Assembly (NCBI GenBank): GCA_011634665.1
Contig: WAEK01000013.1
Location: forward strand, 914,501 to 978,500
Length of the DNA: 64,000 nt
Source of the DNA: Mortierella sp. BCC40632
Lineage: Eukaryota > Mortierellomycota > Mortierellomycetes > Mortierellales > Mortierellaceae
Reading direction: 5' to 3'
Made by a program: the position numbers and the translations under genes. Below, one piece after another: positions 1 to 11,336 of the stretch. The stretch's first letter is position 1; every line of letters starts with the position of its first letter. A model generated the notes under the pieces. The model ran no database searches. It saw nothing but the letters and a program-made list of their open reading frames with translations, and was not told the origin of the DNA.

Positions 1-2668
1 CTGCTCCTGTTTTCTTGGTTCCAAGGACACGTGTCAATGACCAGAGAAGACCACTGTCCCACTGAGGCAGGATTCCTGGTAAAGTCTTTGTACGCTCATG
101 TCGTGCAACATTAACGGTCGAGATGTCGTCTGAAGACTGAGCGGTCACAATAGAATCCTCTTCAGAGCTTTCTCTCGAACTTGGGCCTTGGTCCTCAGTC
201 TCCCCTTCCTCCGCAGTCTGGAGTTCCTGTGCCAGAGAATCCTCAGAGGATCGTTCCTCGGACACTGGAAACGTTGGTGAGCTAAGGGCAGATGAGAAGC
301 TGGTATGCAAAGAGTCCCTGTCCTGGGCGGTCAAGGATCCTAGAGACTGCGTCGAGCCATTGTTCCTGACCAGTGAATCAGAGAGTGCTGGCCTCGATTC
401 GGATTTCCCTATAGATTGGAACCGAAGAAAGCGTTAGTCATCATGCAATAGAGTCTTGCTCCAAAGGGCGCACAAACAATTACCACAACATAATCCCCCG
501 ATACTCCCAGTGAAATAGGGTTCTGTACGCACCATTGCCAAAGAGGGAGGCCCAAATTGATCTTCGCTTCGGTTCCTGCGTAGACGTCTCGGCATGAAGA
601 GAAACCGTGGCTCCTGCACCCAAGAGTGGTGGGGTGGTGGTTGGCAGAGAGGATGTCTTGGAAGGGACAAGAGTACTCAAAGGCTTCACTTGGCGTGACC
701 GTCTCCTCCTTTCAATTGACACCCTCGACATTTTTTCGATACTCTTTCGAACTGCCCGTTGGCGCCCACTGACGCTGCTCCTCCTGGACTTGTCGGGTCC
801 AAAAGCCATACCTTTATCCTGCAACCGTCTTTGGTCTAATTCGTGGAGAGGGTCTGCCTCATCGTCACCATCTTCGTCATCATAGCCAATGTCTTCGCTG
901 TCAACTTCAACGTCTTCTCCTTCAGTATCCTTGGTCGGCTCAGGCTGATCTTTCAGGGAGTCGGCTGTGGTGTCATGATCTGTGCTCTTGACCACCTGGT
1001 CATCAATACGATCATTCCTCAGAGTCATGTCTCGATCAAAGCCTGATCTCTGTGCTGTAGGGGGCATTGCTGGAGCTGAAATGCGTCCTGATGGCGGAAG
1101 GGGTCGGTCCTTTGACTTGTTGCTCGCTTCCAATGCCACGACCGGTGCAGGTGACCGGATCGCATTAACAGAATGACGATGCCGTGGCTGGTGTGATTGT
1201 TGGGGTGCCTGTAGAGAAGGAGGCAAATAAACTGACTCTGCTGGTCCTGAGGACGGCTTTGCTTGAGCCGCAGCGTCGTTCCTGGGCAAGGTCAATGGTG
1301 GGGCGGATCCGGAGGCCGAAACAGGTAAAGATAATGGCGCTGGCGGCGGAACTCTTTCCCGAGATGGAGTCACGACGGACTTTGTAGGCGCTTGCGACAG
1401 CGCTGTCGGCATCGTAGACGATATGGAAGGAGCAGACGATGAAATCGAAGAGGAGGAAGCAGACGAAGATGATGATGATGACGGAGGCGGCAAACGCCGT
1501 GCATGGATTCCATGCGCCCTTGCAGGTGGCAGTGTTGGTGGCGTGGGACGAGATCTGGGTGGCGCTGCTGAAGGAATGGACATTGCTTGAACAGTAGGAG
1601 TGGTTGTTACAGTGGTCGCTCCAGCAGTGGATCCTGGAGGTGGCAAGGACAGAGGCGAGGGCGAAGTAGGCGAAGGTGAAGGCGAGGACGACGAAGCTGG
1701 AAGGCCAGGCGAGCGAATGGTGGTGGCGACAAGGCCAGGCTGACTCTGGTTGTTCCCGACAGGCATCACTTCTGGAGACCGTGCTTGTCCTGGAAATCTA
1801 TTTCCCTGCGGACTTGGACCGATCGGCGGCTGTTATTGAAGATGTAATCCAATAGAGAAAACTCCACGGCGTTAGCTCGAACCCAAGGGATTTTATTGCT
1901 GACTTTTTCTCTTTCTCTCTCTCTCTTTCTCTCTTTTGGATCATCCACACACATCCATCTTTGGCTCCGATCACCCGACCATCCCCATCGATGCTGCCAC
2001 ATTCACAGCAAACAGGATGCCACCGACCAGACTGTGTGGTCGAAACGTGATGTGATTCCTGATATTAAGCTGCCTTATCCCCACACCTGCTCCTTCCTTC
2101 CTTTCTTCCTTCCACCACCACAACTGAGCATTTTTCATCTACTATCTTTTTTTTTTTCCGCTCTCGCAGATAATTAAAAAAGGGATATATTCTGTTTCTT
2201 TTCCTTACCTTTGGGGGAGGATTCGACACGGTCAAGGGTCGTTGAGGTGAGGCGGACGTCGACACTTGTGGCCGTAAGATCCGTGGGCTCTGTGTCAGCG
2301 GCTGTTGCTGTTGTTGCTGATGCAGTAGATGTTGCTGCGGTTGGTGAAGCCTTGGCTGGCCTGAAGTCTGAGTTTGCGAAGGCTGTTGAGACGGTGGAGG
2401 CGGAGGAGGCCGCTGTGAAGTGGATTGTGGTGGAGCCTGAGTATGGCCTCCTCCTCCTCCTCCAACACCACCGCCTCTTCCACCCTGAGCCCCATCCAAG
2501 CCTGTACCCGGTTTGATGTGTGGGGACGGCCTTGTAGGCGACACGGTGGAGGTGGTGGCGTTGACAACAGTAGCAGACGATGCGGTTGCAGCAGGCGAGA
2601 GTAATGAAGGCGATGCGATCGGCCCTGACTCGAGGGACCGGGTATATGGTACAGATGGATGCGAATGC

Positions 2669-2735
<67 letters not shown>

Positions 2736-2973
2736 GCTGCTGCTGTGATGGCGGGATCGCGGGTCGTTGCATCTTTGGAGCACCTGGCCTTTGAAGTGCA
2801 GGCGAGACAGTGGCGATGGCTCCAGTCGCAGGAATGGAGTCACGAGCTAGACTAGCACCGTTGGCGTTGGTACTAGAACTGGAGCCAGTGCTAGAGCTGG
2901 TGCCAGTACTAGAGCTGGTGCCAGTACTAGAGCTGGTGCTAGAGTTGCTGGTCAAGGGACTGGTGGAGGCCAT
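1..2973 (-). CDS. Disordered poly-Q/Ser/Pro-rich protein (5' part; cut by left window edge)
   Basis: I do not recognise this protein. Three exons fit: 2973-2209, 1805-533 and 408-1, the last still open at the window edge, giving about 815 residues so far. Donors read GTAAGG (2208) and GTGCGT (532). Acceptors follow CCGCAG (1806) and CTATAG (409), and the reading frame is kept across both introns. The start is the first true ATG in the frame (MASTSPLTS); the codons upstream of it contain no ATG. Exon 1 holds Ser/Thr/Gly repeats (residues about 10-35), 26 consecutive Gln (about 77-102) and Pro/Gln stretches. Exon 2 is Pro/Ser-rich, then has an acidic block (EGEDVEVDSEDIGYDDEDGD) followed by a basic one (IERRRRSRQ) and KRRSIWASLFGNG. 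Exon 3 is Ser/Glu-rich. No enzymatic domain is visible. It looks like a scaffold or regulator; the function is unknown and the C-terminus is missing. Confidence 0.7.
2668..2745 (-). repeat. CAA/CAG trinucleotide tract coding 26 glutamines
   Basis: This is a nearly pure CAA tract with CAG codons at the ends, read in frame on the minus strand inside exon 1 of the disordered protein. The other frames give only homopolymeric shadow translations (poly-V, poly-C, poly-N). Confidence 0.95.
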
Positions 2974-3354
2974 GCGATTCGACTCCAGCAGGCACGATGG
3001 CACCAGAGCTGGAAGCGATTCTGTGGGGAAGCGAGATGGGGAAGGGGGCAGAGGTGTGGGGAGAGTGAACCACTGGATAGATGCACGCGTGCGGGGGGAA
3101 GAATAAAAAGAGGCAAGGAGAAAGAAAAGAAGAACCAGAGAAAGAGATGGACTGAGTACGCGTAGGCGAGAGAAAAAGAAGAAAAGAGAGAAAGAATCAA
3201 GAACAGACTATGGACACGGCATGGATGGGGAGAAAGAAAAAGAAGGAAAATGGAATCACTGGATAAGATGGGAAAGAAGACGTCTCTTCTGTTGCATAGG
3301 GCACTAAAACCAAGACAAAGCGATCCTGTGGACTGCTCTTTTGGCGGCTGTCTT

Positions 3355-3410
<56 letters not shown>

Positions 3411-4311
3411 GCTCTCATCTCCAACCCCACTCACCTTTGGTCTAGAGTAAGTGCCAGACTGGCGCCCATCCCCATCCCTTTGTCCTCTATCTCCTGTCCA
3501 CTGTCACACCTCCCTACACACACACACACCTACTCACTCAACTCGCTTTTCTATTTCCACAACAGTGCGCAAGACTATTTCAGTGTCCATCAGTAACTCT
3601 GACTGGTACCCAATCCTGGACCCCTACCCTCACTCTGCCACGTCGCCAGGAACAACGTAGTGATGGTCCACTGGCTGTCCTGGCCTCCACGTCGCACACT
3701 ACTGCAACTCTCTTTCTCTCTCTTTCTCTTTCTCCCCTCTTTTGTCGCACGGGAAAAAAGATTCCGCCTCCTTGGTCCTTCTCTCTTTCTCCGCCTCTCG
3801 TCACTGCCTCCGCTTTCCCATCCCCTTCGGAAAAAAAAAAAAAAAAAAAAAAAGTCTCTCACCCCTGTGCCTGAAAATGCCTTTTTGGACCAGTTGGATC
3901 TAGACAATACATTTTTTTGCTTATGTGTATGCGTTTTCCTCAACTACTTTTTCTTTATTAGAATCTGTTGCCAGGGAAGTGGAGCCAAGGAATGAAAGAG
4001 AGAGAAAGAGAGAGAGAGAAAAGAAAAGAGGAGGCTGAGCGGGTCGGGTCGGGTCCAAGAAGATGTCGAGTCTCCTTCTTCCTTCGTTCCCTTTCTCGCT
4101 TTTTTTTTTTTTTTTTTGGTTTCCTCCTATCCTTTCCTCGTCTTTCTCTCTTTCTGTCTCTTTCTTCCAAGGCAAGAAAAGGTGCTCAGTTGGATATGCA
4201 AATGCAAAGAAATGAAATGATAATTAATGAACAGAGAGAGGTATGTTTGAAGGGATTGATTGAGCCATTTGGAGAGAAAAGGGTTATGGGTTAGAGAGAG
4301 AGAAAGAGATC
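2974..4311. other. Intergenic, low complexity, no gene seen
   Basis: This is the 5' side of the poly-Q gene and the 3' side of the ENA ATPase. It holds a (TC)n microsatellite at about 3359-3408, an A-tract near 3831-3853, a T-tract near 4101-4117 and purine/pyrimidine-biased DNA. Reading frames here translate only to R/E/K or S/L/F runs and have no family signature. Confidence 0.7.
3359..3408. repeat. (TC)n microsatellite
   Basis: About 24 uninterrupted TC units lie upstream of the poly-Q gene. This is one of several (CT)n runs in the window; others are near 8631-8735, 17757-17791, 21006-21057, 22957-23002, 23520-23558 and 30124-30177. Confidence 0.95.
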
Positions 4312-7300
4312 TTACTCTCGCTTGGTATCAATGGCAGAATCCGTCTGCGTGTTCTGGGTCATGATGGAACGCATGCGATCCATCTCGGTCTCGCCGTTCG
4401 CCTCCAAGGACAGGGGCTTCATGACCTTGCACTTGATCAGCTTGTACAGCTCCGCAAACACGTTAAAGATCACCACTGCAACCAGGACCAGACCCCATTC
4501 GTACGACAAGGGTGAGTGCTTGAACACGGTATGGTTGAATCCAGGGATGTAGAGAACAGGGAAGACCAAAAGAGCGCCAATCACCACACTCATCCACAAC
4601 ATCTTATTCTCCTTCAATGTCTTCAAGTTCTTGATGCTCCAGCCACTCTCGCGGAGCGAACGGCAGTTGATTGCGTGTGTCAGAATCAAAAGGGTCATCG
4701 AAGCATAAGACGTGGCACGGCCCAAGAAGACACCCTGGCAAGCCTCGGACCAGTTGCTGTTACAACCAGAGCCCAACTCTCCACCGTTGAAACCAAAGAC
4801 GACAATGCAATAGTTGGCAAACGACAGGGCACCCATGGCGAAACCATAGACAAATGTATCCATCACGACCTCGAACGAGAACAGACCCTGCTTGGCCGAA
4901 CGTGGGGGCTCGCGCATGTTGGAAGGGCTTGGGGGCTCAAGACCGAGTCCCATGGCAGGAGGTGAGGACGTAATCATGTTCAAGAACAGAATTTCAACAG
5001 CCGACATGGGGAAAACGGCATTTCCACCCTTGTCCTTGAAGGCCAAACCAATGATCAAAACGACAATCTCGGCAACGTTGGCCGACATCAAGTGCTGGAT
5101 GAACTTTTGGATGTTGATGAACATACGACGACCCTCTGCCACAGCCTGGACAATGGTAGCAAAGTTGTCGTCCGTGAGCACAATATCCGAAGCCTGCTTG
5201 GCGACATCCGAACCTGATTGACCCATAGCAATACCGACGTTGGCAGCCTTGAGCGAAGGAGAGTCGTTCACACCGTCACCAGTCATGGCCACAAACAAAT
5301 TACGACGATGGAGAGCAGAAATCATCTTGACCTTGGTATTGGGTGAGCAACGAGCAACGACACGGGGAAGTTCGGGCAATCTGTCAATCTCGTCATCGGG
5401 CATCTGGTCAAACTGGAGAGCGGTCATGACCAAGGGGTTGTTCACAGTCGAGACATCCTCGGGAATAATAGCACACTCTTTGGCAATGGCAGCAGCTGTA
5501 GCAGGGTGATCACCCGTCAACATGTGGACGCGGACACCGGCCTCGTAACACTGCAACACGGCGGGACGGGACTCGGCACGAGGAGGATCATAAATACCGA
5601 CCAAACCCAGGAACACCAAGTTGGACTCGACCTCATCACGATCCAAGGAATGAACCAAGTCAACACCGACAGGCACCTCATACTTGCGGTAAGCAATCGT
5701 CAATACACGGAGTCCACGCTCGGCAAGGCTGGTCATCCTTTCACTGATCATGGCCTCGAATTCAGCACGCTTGGCTCCCGACTTTTCACCAACCAAGCAA
5801 TGTTCCTTGTCACCCTCACGCCAGAAGTTGCAGCAGCCGATAACACGCTCCGTGGCACCCTTGGTAAAGACAAAGTACTCGCCAGGGCTTTCCTTGGTGG
5901 GAGGGCTCTGGTAGAGGGCTGACATACGCTTGACAGAGGAATCAAAAGGAAGTTCAGAAATCAACTTGAAGCCCTGGTCAAGGAGTTCGGGCTTGGACAG
6001 ACCAGCCTTGTGGGCCAAAACCTGAAGAGCAATCTCGGTAGGATCACCAATGGCGGACCATTCACCGTGGGTCTCGGGATGCTGGGTACGACGGAGCTCG
6101 GCCATGTTGCAGAGGGAGACAGCCTGAATAGTGCGGAGGAAATGGTCCGAACCGGCACCGTTGGCGATCAACTGTTCGTTTTGTTCCTTGAGTTGACCAT
6201 CAACCATCTCACCCTGTCGATAGATCTCACCCTCGGGGATGAAGCCAGTTCCGGTCACGCGGAAGAAACCTTCCAAAGGAAGCCACATGCGAACAGCAAC
6301 CATCTTGGACTGAGTCAAGGTACCGGTCTATTAATACACAATAAGGTAGGATAGGAGAGAGGTGGAAAGTATAAGGTAAGCGAGAATGTTCATTTTGACA
6401 GATACTTTATGACGTTCAGCTGCAGCTGTGTATTTTTTTTTTTTTTTTTTTTTTTTTTCTTACCTTGTCCGAACAAATGTTGGTAACAGCTCCCAAACTT
6501 TCCAAACTCGACAAACGACGGACAATAGCCTTGAACTGAGCCATACGACTGACACCAAAAGCCATGGTCAAGGTCACGACAGCAACGAGACCTTCGGGAA
6601 TAATGGCAATCGAAACCGAGATCGCATAAATAGCAGCCTCATTACTGTACACAAACTTGTGAACACCAAAGACAATGATCACAAGCAAAATAGCAGCTCC
6701 AAAGACAAAGTAGGCCATCTTGTCCAAACGTTTCTGCAGTGGTGTCTTCTCATTCGAGTCAACACTCATCAAGGACGAAGCAATCTTGCCGATCTGGGTT
6801 TCCATTCCCGTCGAAGTGACAATACCCTTAGCACGACCCTTGACCACAGTGGTCGAGGAAAAGACCATGTTCAAGCGATCACCCAAGGCCTCATTCTCAC
6901 TCTCGATCACGGCCAAGTTCTTCTGGACGGGCAAAGATTCACCGGTGAGGAGAGCCTCATCCGTCTCGAGATTAAACACTTCAAAAAGACGGCAATCAGC
7001 ACCAATGACATCGCCATCCTCAAAGATCATAATGTCACCAGGAACGGCTTGGTTGTTGGGAATGGTGATACGGCTTTCGTCACGGATGACCTGTGCTGTT
7101 GGGGACGACATGTTGCGGAGAGCCTCCATAGTCTGCTCCGCATTAAACTCTTGCCAGAATCCGATCAGGGCATTCATGACAATAATGAACAAAATCACAC
7201 CACCTTCGGCATAATCCTTGGTGGCAAAGGCGAGAACCTACAAGACGAAACGAGATCCAGGAACAAAAGGTTGATATGGAGAGTTAGCAAGATGATACTC

Positions 7301-7378
7301 GGGGCAGAAACAAGACTGATCAGATCATGATGTATCAATCGTGTGTCTGTGTGCTGTGTCTCTGTGTGTGTGTTCGTG

Positions 7379-7411
<33 letters not shown>

Positions 7412-7693
7412 GTGACAAACGAGTGTTGCTTTGGAATCAAGAGGACTTACAGTAGCAATGAGAAGGACACAGACGAGGACGTTTGCTACCTGGCGCCAGA
7501 GCACCTTGTACCACTTGACGCCGCCATCACCCTGGAGTTCATTGAGGCCATATTGCTTGAGGCGGGCGACAGCTTCTTCGGAGGAAAGACCCTCAAGAGT
7601 CGAGGTGGTGAGCTGTTGAGCTACTTGTTCGACAGAGAGTGTGTGGTAAGGAGTCTCTGGCTCGAGATCGACAACTTTCTTGCCCTTTCCCAT
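4312..7693 (-). CDS. ENA1: ENA-type (P-type IID) sodium/cation-exporting ATPase
   Basis: Three exons, 7693-7451, 7237-6464 and 6327-4312, give 1010 residues. Donors are GTAAGT and GTAAGA; acceptors are TTGTAG and AATAG. The order is a cation-ATPase N-terminal domain, membrane segments (about 60-125), actuator domain with LTGES, CSDKTGTLT (phosphorylated Asp338), nucleotide-binding domain, hinge TGDGVNDSPSLK, then the C-terminal membrane segments with SAVEILFLNMITSSPPAMG. That last segment and the block NMSSPTAQVIR are characteristic of fungal ENA pumps, which export Na+ (also K+ or Li+) at the plasma membrane at high salt or alkaline pH. Length is close to the usual 1040-1090. The first intron carries a GT-rich microsatellite, and the second splits the phosphorylation motif. 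Family assignment is firm; ion preference cannot be read from sequence. Confidence 0.93.
7341..7414. repeat. GT-rich microsatellite inside ENA intron 1
   Basis: An imperfect (GT)n run, (CA)n in the transcript, lies within the 213-nt first intron (7450-7238) of the ATPase gene. Confidence 0.9.
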
Positions 7694-10600
7694 AACCTTG
7701 ATGACGGGGGGATTGGCGGGGGTGGAGTAGGTGAGGGAGAGAGAGTGTGTGTGTGTGTGACCGGAGTGTTCCTTCGGGGAAGAGAGGAATGAAGATGCAG
7801 GTGAAAGTGACTAATGCAAAAAGAGAGGGGAGAAGAAAGAGAGGAGAATGCAAGGAATGAGAGGAATGCAACGGGCGAGGGATGAGGATGAAGGAAGGAG
7901 AAGAAAGAAGAAAGAAAGAAGAGGAAAAGGCGCGACTGAGAGTCGACTTTATAAGTCTTCTCCTGCACTGCACCTTGGAAAGGAGAAGCATGAGCGAGCG
8001 AGTGAGTATGAGAGAGAGAGCAAGGGACGGAGGAGGATGGATGGGGCATGGTTAAGTAAAAAACAAGATTGAATAGGGCTGTCTATTCAATCTCGCGTCC
8101 CCGCGTCGCAAATGAATACTGACTGAGTAACGGCCGGACTAAACCATTCTTATTTCTTATTTTCTATTATATCTTACTTCTCTCGCTTTCTCTCTTCTCC
8201 AGCTGCGCGAGAGCATGCCGCGCTTCAAATCCAAATCCCCCAGGTCCGCGCACTTCGCCGGATTCTTCCTCCCTCCCCTCCTCTTTGTTCTATCGTATAG
8301 GTATTGCTCTACACCCCATGCTTTGCCAGGGAAAAGGTCCACCACTACGCCTCTCTCCCCATATATCCACCGGTGCATCCATAGAGAACCTTCCGTTGAC
8401 GCCTAGTGGGAATCTTGGAGGAAGGACCGAAGCTCGACGCCCACGCACACGGCCCTGGCCGTGGCGAGGTAGAGGTGCATGGAGTAAGCAAGCAGAAGTT
8501 GCAAGTGTCGATGGTGCAAACAAAAGGACAAAGAGAGCAAGCGAAGGTCGATCGATTGAGACAGAGGGTGGCCGGAATAGGACAGCCAATTAGCATCAAC
8601 AAGGCGCGCGCAGGGCGTCTGGTCTTCAACCTTCTCTCTCTCCCTCTCTCCCTCTCTCCCTCTCTCTCTCTTTCTCTCTCTCTCTTTCTCTCTCTCTCTT
8701 TCTCTCTATCTCTCTCTATCACTCTATCTCTCTCCTCTTCCCTTCTTCTTCGGTGTAGACAGCGCGGCAGGGGTTGGAGGCACTTGCAAGCGTCCAAGGA
8801 CACTAAAAAGAGAGAGAGACAGAGACCAGCTCTGTCCGAGGCTGTGGTTTGTGCAGATGGTGTACAATCGTGTCGAATCCCTGGACGTGGTGTTGGTATA
8901 TGTTCTGTATGTATACGGGATATATCATCCGCGTCATCACGACCGCTCAAGAAAGAAAGAAAAAAGAAAAAAAAAAAAGGTAAAAAAAAACAACGTGCCA
9001 GGGTTCGAATCATGTCCAGGCTTTTCTGTCCGAAGAATGACTTGGCAGCCCTCTCCCTCCCCCCCTCTTTGCCTGGCAGTGCCCGTCTTCTTTGTCTGCA
9101 AGGCATCAGCGGCGATGCAGATCGCCTGGACAGGCAAATGGATAGAACACAGGGGTTTGAGAGTGAGAAAAAAAATGCGAGAGGAAGAGAGAGAGAGGAC
9201 AGGGCGGGAGAGACCTTGTACAGAGGCACAGGGCCACAGGCAAAAGGCGCTCGGGTCGCTACCCTTGTGTCAATACCCGTTTGCTGCATTGTAAACCGAT
9301 TCAAAAAGGCAGTTGGAAATGAAAGCATGGCTCGGAGAAAGAGACAATGAAGGACTGCTTGACCCTGACATACTTGTACGCGACTCGGCGGTGCTTCGCA
9401 CCCATTTCCCATCCCCCTTTTCATCTACTGTTGCCTCGTGGGGTGGAAGACAGACTCTTCAGTACTCCAATCGGTCCCTGTGGAAAAAAAGAGTGCACGG
9501 CAAAAGGGAGAGAGAAGGGAGCAAATAAAGGACAAAAAAAAAAAAAAAAAAAAGAGGCAATGCGTCCGCTTTATGCGAACCATGTGTTTGCCTGAGGGAC
9601 TATCAAAGGACAAAGGAGAAAGAGACCATCCGGAAAATGTAAACCGCTAGAACTGACAGACTCAACGTTAGAAGAGGAGGCATCCGACTCATTCTTGTCG
9701 GCCTCTTCCTGTTCTCCACGGACGCCGGTACGTCCCGGTCGTATCCTGCGCCTTACATGACTTGCTGCGCGTCTCCACACGGAACGCGAAGAGAGGAAGA
9801 GAGATTGGTCACAGGCGGGAGACGGGTCCCTTACTGTCCCTTTGCCCACGAATACACCTGCACCCTCTCTCAATCAACCTTTGCAACTTGTCCATTCCCA
9901 TGAACTGAACGGGTCCTCTTCACTTCGTGCCCCTTGTGTCCCTGTGGACAAGCGCAGCCCTGTCAAGGGGACTATCTGTTCTGATCTCTCGGGCTCCCTC
10001 CTCTTCTCTATCTCTCCCTCCTGCAGGTTCTTCAGTACACTCTCATCGATAGTTTGGGTGCTCATTCACTTGATGTGTACAACTTGCTTTTCGGTATGAG
10101 CGTCGTCGTACCTTTGGTCAGTTACTCGCAAACAGATACAACAAAGATCCATAGCTCTACTCAGAACCACCCTCTGCTCCAACCACCCTTTTCGCTCCTG
10201 AACCAGTCTCGCCCAACCTTTCTCTTTTCGGGCGCTAAAGTTCGCGGATTGAATTTTTAAAGAGGATGTCCAGTCTGTCCATCAACGAAACCCTACCCAA
10301 CTTTCTCCGAGACCCAATGAGCGAAAGCCCAGCCGTCAAGAATAGGAAAGAGCCAGCAGGCCTCCTCTCTAAATCGAGCCAGTTCTTGCACTAGTTCTGT
10401 CCAGAAAGAGAGAAAGAGGGAGAGCTATCTCAGGCCCCTTCCCTCCTTTCCCTCCCTCCTTACATTAGAGGTCATCTGCCTTTCTGATGACCGCTCTAGG
10501 CTCCGGGCCCCGCCTTAACTAACCACTCTTTTCCCCTAATGGCGATTTTTTGGTTCGTGAAGCCGCTTATGGGAAGGGTGGAGTAGACTAACCACGTCAG

Positions 10601-11303
10601 GAACCGTTGGAGCAAAAGGGGGGGTGAAATCAGCGAGGCCATCTCATCGACAAGATGAAGGCCGATCTCACTAATTCACTGTCTTTCTCCAGAGAAGTAG
10701 AGAGGAGGATCATCCAAGTAGATCTGTCTCTCTTTCACTCTTGTTATAATCAAATGGGCAAAAGAAAATGCGTTGCCGGGCGGACCTTGCATCATCACGA
10801 ATGCTCTCCATGCCTTTGCTCATTCGCCCCTTCCTTCAGACGCGAAACCACCGACAACCGCCGCTTTCGCCTCTTCCCCCCTCCCCCCCTTCCCCTACCA
10901 CCCCCTTTTGAATTCATAGAGATGGAGACCAACGAAGAGCCGGCAGTGGACGGGCGTCGAAGAACAAGATTCGTCTCACGCGAGCACCTGCAGCTCTTAT
11001 CAGGGCCCTGTGTTAGTCTGGACCGACAAGACAGCCCGCAGTCTGAGGTGGGGGTGCACCGGAGAGGAGACAGAAAAAAAAAAAGAGAGAGAGAGAGGGG
11101 TGTGTAAAGGCGAAAAGAAAAGGAAAAGGAACAAGATGGTAAAAAATGGGGACGGCACAGGTAGTGGGAAGAAAGGGGGAAAAAAAGAAGAGAGCATGTT
11201 TGTATATGGTTGCGTACACACGCATCACTTGCAGAAGAGGATGTATTCTGGAAAAGAAAAGGAGTCCATAAAGAGGCGACACAGACACAGACACATACAC
11301 ACA

Positions 11304-11336
<33 letters not shown>

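Noticed and set aside
2513..2855. Poly-Cys and poly-Val frames opposite the CAA tract
   Set aside because: They are translations of the opposite strand of the in-frame glutamine tract.
9000..9020. Possible tRNA B box (GGTTCGAATC)
   Set aside because: No A box, acceptor stem or cloverleaf in the flanking sequence, which is an A-rich tract.
8345..9424. Long overlapping frames on both strands near 8.3-9.4 kb
   Set aside because: They run through the (CT)n repeat, have R/E or L/S bias, and show no motif or plausible splice structure.
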